Shown piece after piece: positions 12,120-24,074 of a DNA stretch of 64,000 bases. Positions within the stretch are counted from its first letter, which is position 1. Each line of letters begins with the position of its first letter. The DNA is from Trema orientale. Its lineage: Eukaryota > Streptophyta > Magnoliopsida > Rosales > Cannabaceae. Location: positions 503,278-567,277 of the forward strand of contig JXTC01000142.1 of assembly GCA_002914845.1 (NCBI GenBank). Direction: 5' to 3'. Made by a program: the position numbers and the translations under genes. The notes beneath the pieces are model-generated. The model was not told the origin of the DNA. It saw nothing but the letters and a program-made list of their open reading frames with translations, and searched no databases.

Positions 12120-13025
12120 AATTCTCTAATACATCACGATGTGCAGTGGTATGAAACGAAGCTCCAGAGTCTAAGACCTAAGAGTCAATTGGATTATCTA
12201 CAGATAACAGTAAAGCGTCTTGTACCTCATCAGTCACGGCATTCGTATCGTTTCTACTGTCGTCTTTCCTTAGTGCTCTGCAATTCTTTTTTATGTTGCC
12301 AGTCTTGCCACAATTCCAACATTTCGGTCTTCTTCCAGATCTGGACTTGTCTCTGCCATTCCTTGACTTGGGCCTACCACGACCCCCGGTTAGAATTCTT
12401 TTCGCTGCTCCTGCCCCTGTTCTCGAGATTTAGGGCAGAACTCAATGATGCGCCTTCACCTGAATCAATTCTGCGAACTTCTTTTACCAAAATTCAGTCT
12501 CTAACATCATTGAATTGCAACTTTTCTTTGCCTACAGAATTGCTAACCGCAGCCCTCACTGGTTCCCAGCTGGTTGGTAGAGAGGCCAGAAGAATTAGAG
12601 CATGAACTTCATCGTCGAAATTAATTTCGACGGACGTCAATTGAGAAACGATCGTGTTGAACTCATTGATATGTGTTGCAACTGAAGCACCTTCTCCCAT
12701 CTTTAAATAAAACAACTTCTTCATCAAATGTACCTTGTTATTTACCGACGGTTTCTCATACATGTCTGATAGGATGCTCATCATCTCCGCTGTGATTTTT
12801 GCCCCCGCTACATTATGAGCAACATTCTTTGTTAGCGTTAATCGGATTATGCCTAATACCTGTCGATCAAGGAGTTCCCAGTCGTCATTCTCCATCTTCT
12901 CGGGTTTCTTCCCTGATAGAGGCTGATGCAACTTTTTACTATGCAGATAATCATTGATCTGAAATCTCCAGTACGAGAAGTCTATACCTGTCAATTCCGG
13001 GTCCTGATCCTTCACCTCCGGCCAT
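12120..13025 (-). pseudogene. Copia A gag, zinc knuckle and protease
   Basis: A start codon at 13025 opens with MAGGEGSGP, but the conserved Gag reading (DPELTGIDFSYWRFQIND to 12494) lies one frame over, so a small indel has occurred. The Gag core has typical phrases (VLGIIRLTLTKNVAHNV, MYEKPSVNNKVHLMKKLF, ILLASLPTSW). A CCHC zinc knuckle (CWNCGKTGNIKKNC) lies near 12290-12330 and the protease signature VLDSGASFH near 12150-12175. Frameshifts separate these parts. Confidence 0.85.
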
Positions 13026-13050
13026 CGCTCCCACTAAAATATCGAACGAA

Positions 13051-13062
13051 GCTCTGATACCA
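13051..13062 (-). other. Copia A primer-binding site
   Basis: The minus strand reads TGGTATCAGAGC two bases inside the 5' LTR, complementary to the 3' end of plant initiator-methionine tRNA. This fixes the element's orientation and its LTR boundary. Confidence 0.92.
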
Positions 13063-13064
13063 GT

Positions 13065-13591
13065 TGTTAGGAAATAACCTCCCCAATAGATACACAATAG
13101 TGAAAGCGATAAAATAAATGCGAAAAATAATGCCGAAATAAAAATAAACAGGACACACAAAATTAGCGTGGTTCACCAAATTGGCTACGTTCACGGAGCT
13201 GCTGCAGATTTGCACTATTGGGAGAAAAAGTACCTTTACAAGTGTTTACACTCAACTCACACCCCAGACTCCGAATACACTAACTCTCTAGAATAAAAAC
13301 TATCAATTTTTACTCACTTTACACGTGGTGTATTTCACTCTGAATGGGATGATTTACAATGAGGAATAGTACCTCTATTTATAATGTGAGGTTCCTCAGC
13401 CCTATACACGTTTTTGCCAACTTTTACCATATATATCACACCTTTTGTATACGGTTTGTACCGTGTATTGTTTGCTGGTAAGCGCAATTAATGCTCTTTA
13501 TATTACACGGTTGGCAAAGCATTTAATGCTCTTTACCATTGTAATACACGATTTGAAAACCGTGTATGGTTCACACAGATCCACATTAACA
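13065..13591 (-). repeat. 5' LTR of copia A
   Basis: Starts TGTTAGGAAATAACC and ends CATTAACA on the plus strand. It is a close copy of 8532-9083, lacking about 25 bp. SRLK intron sequence resumes directly at 13592, followed by exon 4. Confidence 0.92.
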
Positions 13592-14348
13592 GAGAAATAA
13601 ACGAGAAGTCTATTTACAAGGACACTACAAGATGGCAGGGAAATAGCAGTCAAAAGACTTTCTAGTAGCTCAGGACAAGGCAAAATAGAGCTTAAGAATG
13701 AGATGATTTTGATATCCAAACTCCAACACAGAAATCTTGTGAAGCTCTTTGGTTGCTACATTGAAGAAAAGGAGAAGCTGCTTATTTATGAGTTTATGCC
13801 GAACCAAAGCTTGGATAGTTTTATCTTTACTTTTTCCATATATCTATCTCATTCTTTATCATCAATACTAACCTCCTCTATCTTTCCCCTATTTTTCTAA
13901 TTTGTCAGCTATCTAAATTGAATTCACATGATTCACTATCATGCTTTTGACCATTTTGTACTAATTACCTTGCAAATTTTATCATAGAATGTTACCTCAA
14001 GCTACTTGTAGAATGCTACCAAACCAGGTAATTTGGAAGAATATAAATGCATAATAGATAAAAACTTCCTCTATACATATGTAAGCACGAGGAAATTTCA
14101 TGAAGAGGTACCAAGTATATAGTTGAGCTCAGATTATGTAATATAACCGGTTATTCGATCAGATTTGCTTGATCATTATCAACTAGTGTTTGTTGATCAG
14201 ACCTTCACAAATTTGCTTTTCCAAATTGGAATCAATCTATACTTTTTTTCATTCATTTATGTAGTTCAGTGTCAATAATTTTGCTCAAGCACCTTTATAT
14301 ATATATTGGCCTGAATAGTACAGCTACGAAATGCTATGTGGTTAGAAC

Positions 14349-14940
14349 TGTTGGACTTCTTAGCCCAAAGTCCTGTTGGGTGCCCGTAGGTGGTGCATCG
14401 CCCAATAATTATGGACTAATATGAAAGGAGACTAATTGCAAATATTCTATCATTAATCAAAATATTGTAATTAATGGCTTGTAATCAGGAAAAAATATAT
14501 ACATTATAATGCCTAATAGGTTTTGAGATGTGAATGCGTCAAATTTGTATTTGGGTGCATTTAATACTAATTATCTCTCTATTCATTAAGGAATATTTCC
14601 TATTAATTAAACAATCAGAAAATATCCTTAATAAGAGAGAAAGGATACGTACGTATTAATCTGGGACTCCTTTTTATTTTTCCTCAGACAGAGAATAAAT
14701 AAACACAGAGAAAAATATACACTTTCTCTCATCTCCAATCTCTCTCTCTCTCTGCCTAAACAAATTCCAGTGACTACTCTTGAGTGGTGGAATCTGTAGT
14801 GGTTGTTCTTATAACACCACTAACTGCGAGTATTCAAAGGAGGAGTCTTTCTAAAACGGACGTGAGGCACTAAGGTGATTCTTATACCAGTAGTAGATTC
14901 GAAGATTCAACCAGCACTATTGTCGTCCACGCTTCTGACA
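14349..14940 (+). repeat. 5' LTR of copia B
   Basis: Begins TGTTGGACTTCTTAGCCC and ends CACGCTTCTGACA. It includes a CT microsatellite near 14740, expected close to the transcript start. The right-hand copy is 21547-22133. Confidence 0.95.
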
Positions 14941-14941
14941 T

Positions 14942-14953
14942 TGGTATTAGAGA
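14942..14953 (+). other. Copia B primer-binding site
   Basis: TGGTATTAGAGA starts two bases after the LTR. It matches the initiator-Met tRNA complement TGGTATCAGAGC with two differences, C to T and C to A, the first consistent with decay at a cytosine. Confidence 0.85.
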
Positions 14954-15399
14954 GGCTGTTAGTGGGCCCCGTTCTCCGTTGGAAAGAGGTTGAGGAGGGA
15001 AGTACATGAACTCTTAAACTGAAAACACCCCTTATGATGCCATATTTTTTGTTTATATAGTTTTACATATTATTTGGTCGTGATTTTTTAATATATAGTA
15101 GATTATTATGTATACGTTTTGCCATAAAAATCTGGGAATCGTTCGATATATGGTTTGAGAGATTTTTTGAGTCAAAATTGTTTTACTTGAAAGTTTAACT
15201 GTATTTTTCGATTGCATGGTTATCTAATCAGATGTGATTTTAATATTTTTGGAATCTAAATGAAATTAGCTTTCTAACCATATATAATATGTATTTTTCA
15301 GAATTTTATTTTTGGAGATATGATTATTTGAATTTTATGACTTATCTGTAAATACTTTCCTAATTTCACAACCTATGTTTTGAATCACACTCTCTCCAG

Positions 15400-15725
15400 G
15401 AGAGAGTGTGTCTCACTCGCCTACGGAACGGCAGAGTTGGAAGTAATCAGGCATGCCATCGGAATAAGGACAACGAGACGAGTACAGTGAACACTGCAAT
15501 GATCAGGTACCCGCGACGGTGCCAAGCTAGCAGTTGCTGGGCCGCGCTTGTGGGTGCTGGCCTAGCTCTCAGGTCGGGCTCAGGGCCCCTAGGCCATGCC
15601 TGTGCATGCTGGCCCAGGGCCCAACTGGCTAGGTGTTGGCCCCTTGGGCTGCATCACTGCCTGGACTCCCTGGGCACAGGCCTTAGGCCATGCCTAGGCT
15701 GGCCAGGGTAGCAGGCCGTGCCTGC
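15400..15725 (+). repeat. GC-rich degenerate repeat in the copia B leader
   Basis: About 200 bp (15525-15722) of very GC-rich sequence stands in an otherwise AT-rich leader. It is built of degenerate repeats of GGCCATGCCT, GCTGGCC and CCCAGGGCCC (for example TAGGCCATGCCTGTG near 15589 and TAGGCCATGCCTAGG near 15683). The open frame 15406-15711 is a by-product of the repeat, not a gene. Confidence 0.7.
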
Positions 15726-16414
15726 TTATTTATGCCTTTTTTTTTAATTTTAAAAAAATGGTTGCTGAATAACATAAAAAAAATAAAATTCCAGAAAATA
15801 CATATATGTACATTTTTTTCTTCCAAATTTATTTAAAAAAAAGCATATTTTTTTGTTGTGAGAATTAAAATGTGTTTTTTTGTGCACTTTATGTAACATT
15901 TCATTATATATTAATTATGTATAATTTTTTTTGTGTTGATTATGTATATATACAATTTTTTTATGAATATATATGCATATATATATATATTTGAATGATA
16001 ATATTTGTAAATTTGATTAGTTGCTTATTTATTTATAGTACTATTTAATATTGTCAAAGTAAGCATGTTAAAATTAATTAATTTGTAATTATTTTGAATT
16101 ATACTAAATTTATTTAATTATAATTAATGCTTATTTTTGCTCATAATTATGTGATTTGTATGTTAAAAATATGCTAGGAATGTCACGTTTTAGTAGGAGT
16201 ATAGTGGTAGAATTAATTATTCTCCTAAAAACTTTTTGCGCAAAGTTTAGATTTAATCTTATTAATAAACCTAGACATAGGAGATGATTATGAGCGTAGT
16301 AATTTTTCGATTTTATGTCTAGTGAGAATTATTTAAATTAGTCTAGAATTTTTCTGCAAAATAATTATTTGTGATGTGCTAAATTATCTGTTTATCCTTT
16401 ATGCGCATGAGTAG

Positions 16415-17420
16415 ATGGCTTCTAAGAGTATAGTGGCTAATTTGAATAAGGGAGAGAAATTGGACGGTGACAACTATGATACTTGGCACCGCAAAGTCCA
16501 ATATATTCTCGATGTGCAAGAGGTTTTAGAAACCTTGACCCAGACGATGCCTGTACCTGAGGATGGCAACACTACTCAACATCATCGCGATTGAGAAGCC
16601 TATCAGCTTGGCTTAAGAAAGACTGTTGTGCGCGCTTTACCATACTGAGTAGCATGCACAATGACTTGATCGGTGAGTTTGAAGAGCATGCCACTACTCA
16701 GGAGATGTGGGGTGCCCTGAAGTTGAAATTTAGTGGGACGTCTGCTACCAGACTTCGTGTGCTGAACATCAGGTTTGACTCCTATAAAATGCGCCCAAGC
16801 CACACCATGAAGTAATATCTTAAAACGATGTCATCGATGATTCGTGAACTGAAAGCACCTGGCCACCCTCGATATGGAGAGCAACAGATCCAAGCGGGTA
16901 TTCGATCCTTACCACCTTCGTGGGAGCCCATGGTCATTACTATGACACATAGTGAAAACATTAGAACTTTTGCTAACTTTTCTCGCCACCTTGAGCTTGA
17001 AGCTGAGAGCTTAGAAGCTGCCAAACCAAGCAAAGACTCAAACCCTGGGAGAGCCTATGTGGCGAATAACCAGCATGGGCTAAGAGGGGCCAAGTGCAAG
17101 AATCAAGCTCCTAGGAGTGACTCTGGTAATGGACCCGCACCCAAGAAGGCAAAAACCACCCGATGCAAGAGAGGCAAGCTCAGTGGAAAGGGCAAGAGTG
17201 GCAGATACTACAACTATAATAAAGAGGGACACTTCGCTCGTGATTGCACTGAGTCGAAAAAGGTACTCCCTGACTTTAGTTCTTGCGACATTTATGTTAC
17301 AAACCATGTTATGGTTTCTTATTCACTTCCTCATTGGATTGTTGGTTCAGGAGCAATTGAACACATCATGAGAGACCGAGTCAGGTTTGTAGAGTATCGT
17401 CGAATTTCAACGGGGAGTTG
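16415..17420 (+). pseudogene. Copia B gag with zinc knuckle and protease remnant
   Basis: Starts MASKSIVANLNKGEKLDG at 16415. It reads DNYDTWHRKVQYIL, meets a stop at 16592, then resumes in another frame (TTQEMWGALKLKFSGTSATR, then from 16828 MIRELKAPGHP and SLPPSWEPM). A degraded CCHC knuckle (YYNYNKEGHFARDC, first two cysteines replaced by tyrosine and asparagine) follows near 17210. The protease site reads WIVGSGA near 17340, with the catalytic aspartate replaced by glycine. Non-functional. Confidence 0.88.
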
Positions 17421-18850
17421 AGGACTCTACATGGGAAATGGAGCCAGCATGCATGTGTTAGGCATTGGTACTTACAAGGTGGAATTACGCGGGAGTCACA
17501 CTCTATTACTCCATAATGTTCTATATGCTCCAGAAGTTCGACAAAACTTTTTATCTATTGTTTATTTGCTTAAGTTGGGATTTTCTTTTAATTTTCATAG
17601 TATTGATTGTGATATTTATTTGGGAATAAATTTTTATGGTTGTGATTTTTTCATGGATGGTTTTATTATGTTAGATATTATTTATTCATCTAATAATGAC
17701 AATGCCATTTCTTATATGACTATTGCAAATGATGTTAATTCTATTGTATGACATGCTAGACTAGGCCATATAGCGTAAGATAGAATGAATAGGTTAGGTA
17801 GAGATCGTCTCTTAGGACAACTCGCTAAAATTAACTTGCCTACTTGTGAACATTGTTTGACGAGAAAGTCAATTAGGAAATCTTTTGGAAAAGCCACATG
17901 GGCAATGATTCCTTGCCGCTAGTATATTCTAACATTTGTAGACCAATGAACATGAGGGCTAGACATGGTGCCACCTATTTCATTACATTTATAGATGACT
18001 TTACGCACTACAGTCACGTCTATTTGATCTCCCATAAGTCAAAAGTATTGGAATGCTTTAGATGATTTATGAACTTGGTTGAGAATCAAATAGAGAAGAG
18101 CATTAAGACTCTCAGGACAGACTGTGGCCGCGAGTATCTATCTGAGCAATTCAAGGAATTATGTGATAAAAAAAGGCATTCTTCGACAGCTAACAATTCC
18201 TGGCACTCCGTAACAAAATAGTATAGCAGAGAGAAGGAATCGTACATTGTTAGAAATGGTTAGGTCACTGGTGGCACAGGCCAACCTCCTAATATCTTTC
18301 TGAGGGGATGCTTTATTGACTGCTACCTATATCCTTAACCGAGTACCCTCAAAATTAGTTCTATCAACCCCTTATGAGCGATAGACTGGGCAAAAGCCCG
18401 AATTGGAGCATTTAGGCCCATAGGGTTCAGCAGGGTATGTTCACACTACTTCTTACAGGCATGGGAAGCTAGACCCAAGTGTGCACAAGTGCATATTCAT
18501 TAGATACTCTGATGAATCGAAGGGATATGTAATGCTTGGAAAACAACCCGATTGAATTGTAGCTGAAATTGAGTCACGAGATGTAGATTTCCTCGAGGAG
18601 GAATTTCCAAGAAGAGGAGATGTGGATAGAAATCTGGAGCTATATGAGATTGAAGAACTAAATGAAGGCACTCCAAATTCAACTTTAGAAATCGAGAGTG
18701 ACTCTATTCCTAGTGGGAGTGTACCTGTTAGTGGGAATGTACCATTAGATACTAGTTCTCAAAATCCACAACTGCATAAGAGCCAACATGGAAGCGTCCC
18801 TCGTCGTCGTTTTGAGATTGAGGGAGAAGCATTCATATGCGCTGTGTAGG
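17421..18850 (+). pseudogene. Copia B GAG-pre-integrase and integrase remnant
   Basis: 17431-17751 holds the region after the protease (LHNVLYAPEVRQNFLSI). HARLGHI follows at about 17752, then CEHCLTRKS of the integrase zinc region at about 17847. The integrase core is present but split by several stops and frameshifts (pieces of AERRNRTLLEM near 18230, ATYILNRVPSK near 18320). 18622-18849 is the spacer between integrase and reverse transcriptase. Confidence 0.85.
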
Positions 18851-20423
18851 ATGAAGATGAGCCTAAGAATTATCGAGAGACTCTCTCATCTCCTGCTTCT
18901 GAGAAGTGGAAGGCAGCAATGATTGAAGAGATGGAGTTTATGAAGAAAAACCAAGTTTGAGACTTGATGAATCTTCTACCTAGGCGAAAGACTATTGGGA
19001 ACAAATGAGTTCTAAAAGTCAAACGCCAGGCCGACAGATCTATAGAAAGGTATAAGGCACTACTTTTGGCGAAAGGCTATACCCAGAAGGAGGGTATTAA
19101 CTATGAGGAAACCTTCTCACCAGTAGTGAGATTTGCCTCAATTTGCCTAATTCTAGCTATTGTCTCTCATTTGGACTTAGAACTTTACTAGATGGATGTG
19201 AAAACTGCATTTCTCAATGGAGAACTAGATGAAGAGATCTACATGGATCAACCTGAAGGCTTTGAGAAAAGGGACAAGAGCGCAAAGTTTGAAAGCTCCG
19301 TCGTTCTATTTATGGCTTAAAGCAATCATCTAGATGGTAGTACTTTAGATTTTATCGAGCCATTAATTCTAATGGGTTCACGATGGTTGAGGATGACCAC
19401 TGTGTGTATTTCAAACAATCCAAGGAATGTTTTCTTATCCTTTTATTATATGTAGACGACATACTCTTAGCTGGAAATGACAAGGAGATGATAGTCACCA
19501 CCAAGGCATGGTTATCCTCAAACTTTGAGATGAAGGATATGGGTGAAGCAAGTTATGTGCTCGGAGTTAAGATCCTTAGAGATCGTTCAAGGAAATTTCT
19601 CGGTTTGTCTTAAAAGACTTACATTAAGAAAATACTCGAATGGTTTCAGATACAAAACTGTAACTCTATTGACACTCCTATTACAAAGAATGATGTCTTG
19701 AGCCTTGACATGTGTCAGAAGACTCAAGAGGAAAAAGATTATATGGCCCGAATTCCCTATGCCAGTGCTATTGGAAGTTTGATGTACGCTATGATGTGTA
19801 TTCGGCCCGACATTTGCTATGTCGTCGAGTTAGTTAGCCAGTTCCAGTCAAATCCTAGCCTTGCTCATTGGAAAGCAGTGAAGAGAATACTTCAATACCT
19901 TAAAGGGACAGCTGATTACATGATTTGCTATCAAGCATCGAATTTGTACTTAATCGGCTATAGTGATGCTGATTGGGGTGGTGACCTAGATGAACGCAAA
20001 TCAACTTCTGGTTATGCTTTCTTGCTCAGGAATGGCACCATATCTTAGAGCAGCAGGAAGCAGTCCTGTATAGCATTATCCACCATGAAATCCGAGTATG
20101 TTGCTTGCTCAGCCGTTGTATAAGAAGGTGTTTGGTTAAAAAGATTTCTTGCATAACTTGGAGTTAGCACACATGCTTTAGAGCCTGTTACTATACATTG
20201 TGACAACATGGCTGCATTGGCTTATGCAAAGGACCCAAAATACCACAGAAAAACCAAACACATTGACATTCGATACTATTTCATTCGTGATATAGTTACG
20301 CAGAAGGAGGTGGTCCTGAAGCATATTTCTACGAGTCGCATGGTTGCTGATCCATTGACTAAGCCTATTACTCAAGAGGCTTACCAGAACCATGTTAGGA
20401 GTTTGGGATTACGTAGATTGTGA
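18851..20423 (+). pseudogene. Copia B reverse transcriptase and RNase H
   Basis: Reverse transcriptase pieces: KWKAAMIEEM near 18905, [20 protein letters not shown] near 19050, MDVKTAFLNGELDEEIYM near 19192 and the catalytic YVDD in LLLYVDDILLAG near 19450. RNase H pieces: SYASAIGSLMYAM-like near 19760, YSDADWGGDLDERKSTSGY near 19960, and the end TKHIDIRYYFIRD, then ADPLTKPI to a stop at 20423. At least six stops or frameshifts are seen, including stops near 19190, 19610 and 20046. Confidence 0.88.
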
Positions 20424-21546
20424 CTTTATTTCTTTTGTATATTTTTTTAGTTGACCACTATCAGATATTTGTTATTTGGGATATCTTTTATAAAACAAAT
20501 ACTTCTTTGTCCATTATTACTGTGACATGATATCTAAATTTTTAGCATACACATATATAAACCATGACTAGTTTAAAGTATACCAACGGGTAATGATTGT
20601 CTCTCTTACACGAGAAATCTCTTTTGGTGCTAGTTGGTGAGCAAAGATGAGACACTTCGCTTATAGCCTAGAGATTATGAACTAAGTGTCCCCTTGGAAA
20701 GAGCCAAGATAAGATCTTAGAAGAGCGACTATGGATAATCTGGTGTTCTCACTATCCATATGTGACCCGTTAGGTAGCCAGATGTGAAACTCAATATGGT
20801 GCTAGATTAAGTGAGCATATAGAGAATTCGAGTCAGTCGATTGAAGGCGACTGGACTAAGACCTGTACGGTATTTTAGAAAGGATGCATACACTCCTTTT
20901 AAAGAAGTATCCCACTGTAGCATGTATTTCATACCACATATGCCTAAGCGACCAAAATAAAGAAGTGAAAGAATAGAACCCTACTTCTTTACTGTGTGAG
21001 TCCTTATAGATCATTATACTTATTTTGATCTCATACTTCATTGTGCCCTATGTGACTTTTGACTGTTTTATGAAGCGGAGGTTTGATATATGCTACTTTG
21101 ACATGTCTCCTATAGTCATAGTTAATTCGACCTAAAAGGACATTGTTGGGAAAGCAATTAGACCAAAGGTTATTAATTCAAGGACGATAGGAAGATTATT
21201 TAGTAATACATCCATGTTTTATGTTTACTATCGATAAATTATATCGCTACTGGGTATAGTAGTATAATTGCGAGCATAAGAACAAGAGAGGTCTTTTCAT
21301 AGCTCCCAAATATAGATATGAGGGATTGGAGGTACTAGATCTGATGTGGCTAAATAAGTCTGGGGCGTAACGAGATACTTAGGGATGTTCTATGCTAGTC
21401 CACATAAGATTTTGTATAATACTCCTGAACTTTCTTTTGCAGGTGGTTCGATGGTCACATTACTCATTAGCCAGGTATGAATGAAATTATTGGTAGGACG
21501 ATAATGAGAGATATGTTCATCATACACACTATGTGCGAGTGGGAAA
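20424..21546 (+). other. Copia B 3' untranslated region
   Basis: Noncoding between the RNase H stop and the right LTR, ending in the purine tract GTGCGAGTGGGAAA. I see no further gene in it. Confidence 0.75.
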
Positions 21547-22133
21547 TATTGGACTTCTTGGCCCAAAATCCTATTAGGTGCTCATAGTTGGTGCATGGCC
21601 CAATAATTGTGGACTAATGTAAAAGGAGACTAATTGTAAATATTCTGTCATTAATCAGAATATTACAATTAATGGCTTGTAATCAGGAAAAAATATATAC
21701 GCAATGATTCCTAATAGGTTTTGAGATGTGAATGCGTCAAATTTGTATTTGGGTGCATTTAATGCTAATCATCTCCCTATTCATTAAGGAATATTTTCTA
21801 TTAATTAAACAATCGAAAAATATCCTTAATAAGAGGGAAAGGATACGTACGTATTAGTCTGATACTCCTTTTATTTTTCCTGAGATAGAAAATAAATAAA
21901 CAGAGAAAAATATATGCTTTCTCTCATCTCCCATCTCTCTCTCTCTATCTAAACGAATTCCAGTGAGTGCTCTTGAGTAGTGGAATCTGTGGTGGTTATT
22001 CTTGTAATACCACTAACCGCGAGTATTCAAAGGAGGAGTCTTTCTATAACGGACGTGAGAAACCAAGGCGATTCCTATACCGGTGGTAGGTTCGAGGATT
22101 CAATCGGCACCACCGTCACCCACGCTTCCGATA
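21547..22133 (+). repeat. 3' LTR of copia B
   Basis: A copy of 14349-14940. Its first bases are TATTGG rather than TGTTGG and its last are CCGATA rather than CTGACA: two G-to-A/C-to-T-type changes at the very ends. Confidence 0.93.
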
Positions 22134-23014
22134 AGAACAAATATTATTAAGAAAATCGTAGCTGGCATCGATATTTTAACACTCTATGAAATTTATTTTG
22201 AACGTAAATCAGAATATTCACCCCCAAAAAGTGTAGGAAATATGATAACATTGTTGATCAATTGTTTGTGTGGTTGCATTAAGCAGATCCAAGAAGTTCA
22301 GAGCTCAATTGGGCTGCACGATTTAACGTTATTCATAGAGTTGCTAGAGGTCTTGTATATCTCCATCACGATTGTTGTTTAAGAGTGATACATCGAGATT
22401 CGAAGGTTAGTAATATTCTCTTAGACGAAAAGGTGAACCCAAAAATATCGGATTTTGGATTGGCACCGATTTTTCAGGGGACATTGGACCTATTAAATTC
22501 TTAGAGGGTGGCTGGAACATTGTAAGGGATTAATCTCTTTGTTCTAATATACCTCTGTCCTATTGACTTGATCATTGACTTTGTTTGAGTCGATCAATGC
22601 AGAGGCATCATGCTACTAGAGATTCTCAGCTGGAAAAAGAACTCCAGCTTCCATTATTACGAACAAGAGCTAAGCCTGATTGCTTATGTGAGTTGATATA
22701 TTTAGGCATGGCAATTGTGGAATGAGAGCAGAGGATTAGACTTGGTTGATGATGCATTGGATAAGTCATATTCTGCGTCAGAAGCAATAAGGTGCATACA
22801 TACAGGGCTTTTATGTTTACAAGATCATGCCGCTAATCGGCCGACCATGCCAGAGGTGGTTTCCATGTTGGTCAATGAAACGGATCGTCCTCAACCTAAA
22901 CAACCTTTCTTTGCTTTCCAAAGCTCACCTACTTCCCAACTTCAACTTCTACCACAAAAAGGAACTAAATTTTCCATGAATGAAGCCACTGTATCATTAC
23001 TTGAAGGGCGATAA

Positions 23015-24042
23015 GTGAGTACAAGATTTATCGTTTCTTAATGAACTGAAAATTATGTCTTTTTTTTTTTCTCTCAAATATTCATATAATTCAAACAAAG
23101 TATTTATAATTATTTGTGTCATCATTATGTTTCTGTCTTCGTAGGAATTGAAAAGGAAAGAATTAAGGCGAAAAAAGCAATGCATTTAAGGAGCATATAT
23201 AACTTAACAAAGATTTTCGTTGATTTGAAAAGTTGTAAAGAGTCAATAAAATAAACAAGTTGTAGCAGAAAACAGAGTTGCAAATTGACAAAGCATCAGA
23301 GACAGTTTTGCTTAGACTTGACAAGAGTTTCTTTCCTGTTTTATTGTTTTGTGGACTTTTATTCGATCTAACAAAAAAAAAAAAATTGAAGATTTAACAT
23401 ATCCAACGTAACCTACACAATTCATGTGTGTTGTGCTACTTATCAAGGCTTATATCTTCTTAAGAGAGGCCTAGAGATTTCTCACATGACACCATCCTTG
23501 CACCGGGGAAAAGTTCTTTGATTTTATCAAAGATGGATTGGGTCAAATTGAAATCGACTTGCGTCAGTGTTACGTATTACATTTATTAATTATCTTATAT
23601 TTCGAAATTTCGTATCTAACTGAATTTTCTTTAACATTGACTTGCATGATCCTTTTCTAGAAGCCTAAAAACAACTGTTATATATTGTTTAAGGGTTATA
23701 CGCAAAAAAAAAAAAAAAAAAAAAAAGCCCCTGAAATATAACATTTTTGCAATTTTAGCCATGTCTTTTAACTTGTGCAAAATTATACCTCCGTATTTTA
23801 AATCTCTGCAAATTTGTACGTTCTGCATATAAATTGACTAATAAATTTCTCATTAAACATGCACAGAATTTGAATTAAAGACGTCTTATTTCTATTGACT
23901 AACACAAAAAATATATTAAAAATAACTTAAAATAGTTAGCGTAAATCACCTAATTATAAATTTGCAAAAGTTTGAAATATGAGAGTATAATTTTACACAA
24001 ACCGAAAAATGAGGTCAAAATTATGTAAAGGTAATATTTCAA

Positions 24043-24074
<32 letters not shown>

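Larger units (their letters stand above)
8532..13591 (-). mobile_element. Ty1/copia retrotransposon A (Tork/TNT1-like), full structure, decayed
   Basis: Two LTRs (8532-9083 and 13065-13591) enclose gag-pol on the minus strand in copia order. A primer-binding site complementary to initiator-Met tRNA adjoins the right (5') LTR and a polypurine tract adjoins the left (3') LTR. The protein most resembles the TNT1-type group. It sits in intron 3 of the SRLK pseudogene. The flanks read GATAG on the left and GAGAA on the right, so no clean target duplication survives. LTR differences are modest by eye, mainly substitutions and a few short indels, fewer than in element B. Confidence 0.93.
14344..22138 (+). 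mobile_element. Ty1/copia retrotransposon B with 5-bp target duplication
   Basis: The element runs 14349-22133 with LTRs at both ends. It is flanked by AGAAC on each side (14344-14348 and 22134-22138). A primer-binding site follows the left LTR and a purine tract (GCGAGTGGGAAA) precedes the right one. The SRLK remnant near 38110 carries the same intron without the insertion (ATGTAGTTAGAACATAG, one AGAAC), which is a paralogous empty site. Coding parts are on the plus strand with many stops. By eye the LTRs differ at roughly one site in ten, so the insertion is old and probably older than A. Confidence 0.95.
7836..23014 (+). pseudogene. S-receptor-like kinase pseudogene, exons split by two copia elements
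   Basis: Collinear with all but the 5' part of the intact SRLK at 32792-36412. Exon 1 end (PAN domain) 7836-8032; exon 2 (membrane helix) 8127-8237; exon 3 8331-8526, up to the glycine loop [10 protein letters not shown]; exon 4 13621-13829 (AVKRL lysine, [15 protein letters not shown]); exon 5 22287-22521; exon 6 22603-22687; exon 7 22706-23014, ending LLEGR-stop. Element A lies in intron 3 and element B in intron 4. The lectin and S-locus domains are missing, replaced by element S1. Damage includes stops in exons 1, 2 and 5, broken donors after exons 3 and 4, HRDLK changed to HRDSK, DFGLAR changed to DFGLAP, and a loss of about 22 codons in exon 6 covering the SPEYAM/DVFSFG region. Cannot encode a working kinase. 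Confidence 0.9.

Noticed and set aside
15406..15711. 101-codon open frame in GC-rich DNA
   Set aside because: It lies in the degenerate repeat of the copia B leader, and its peptide just repeats Leu/Gly/Ala/Cys/Trp.
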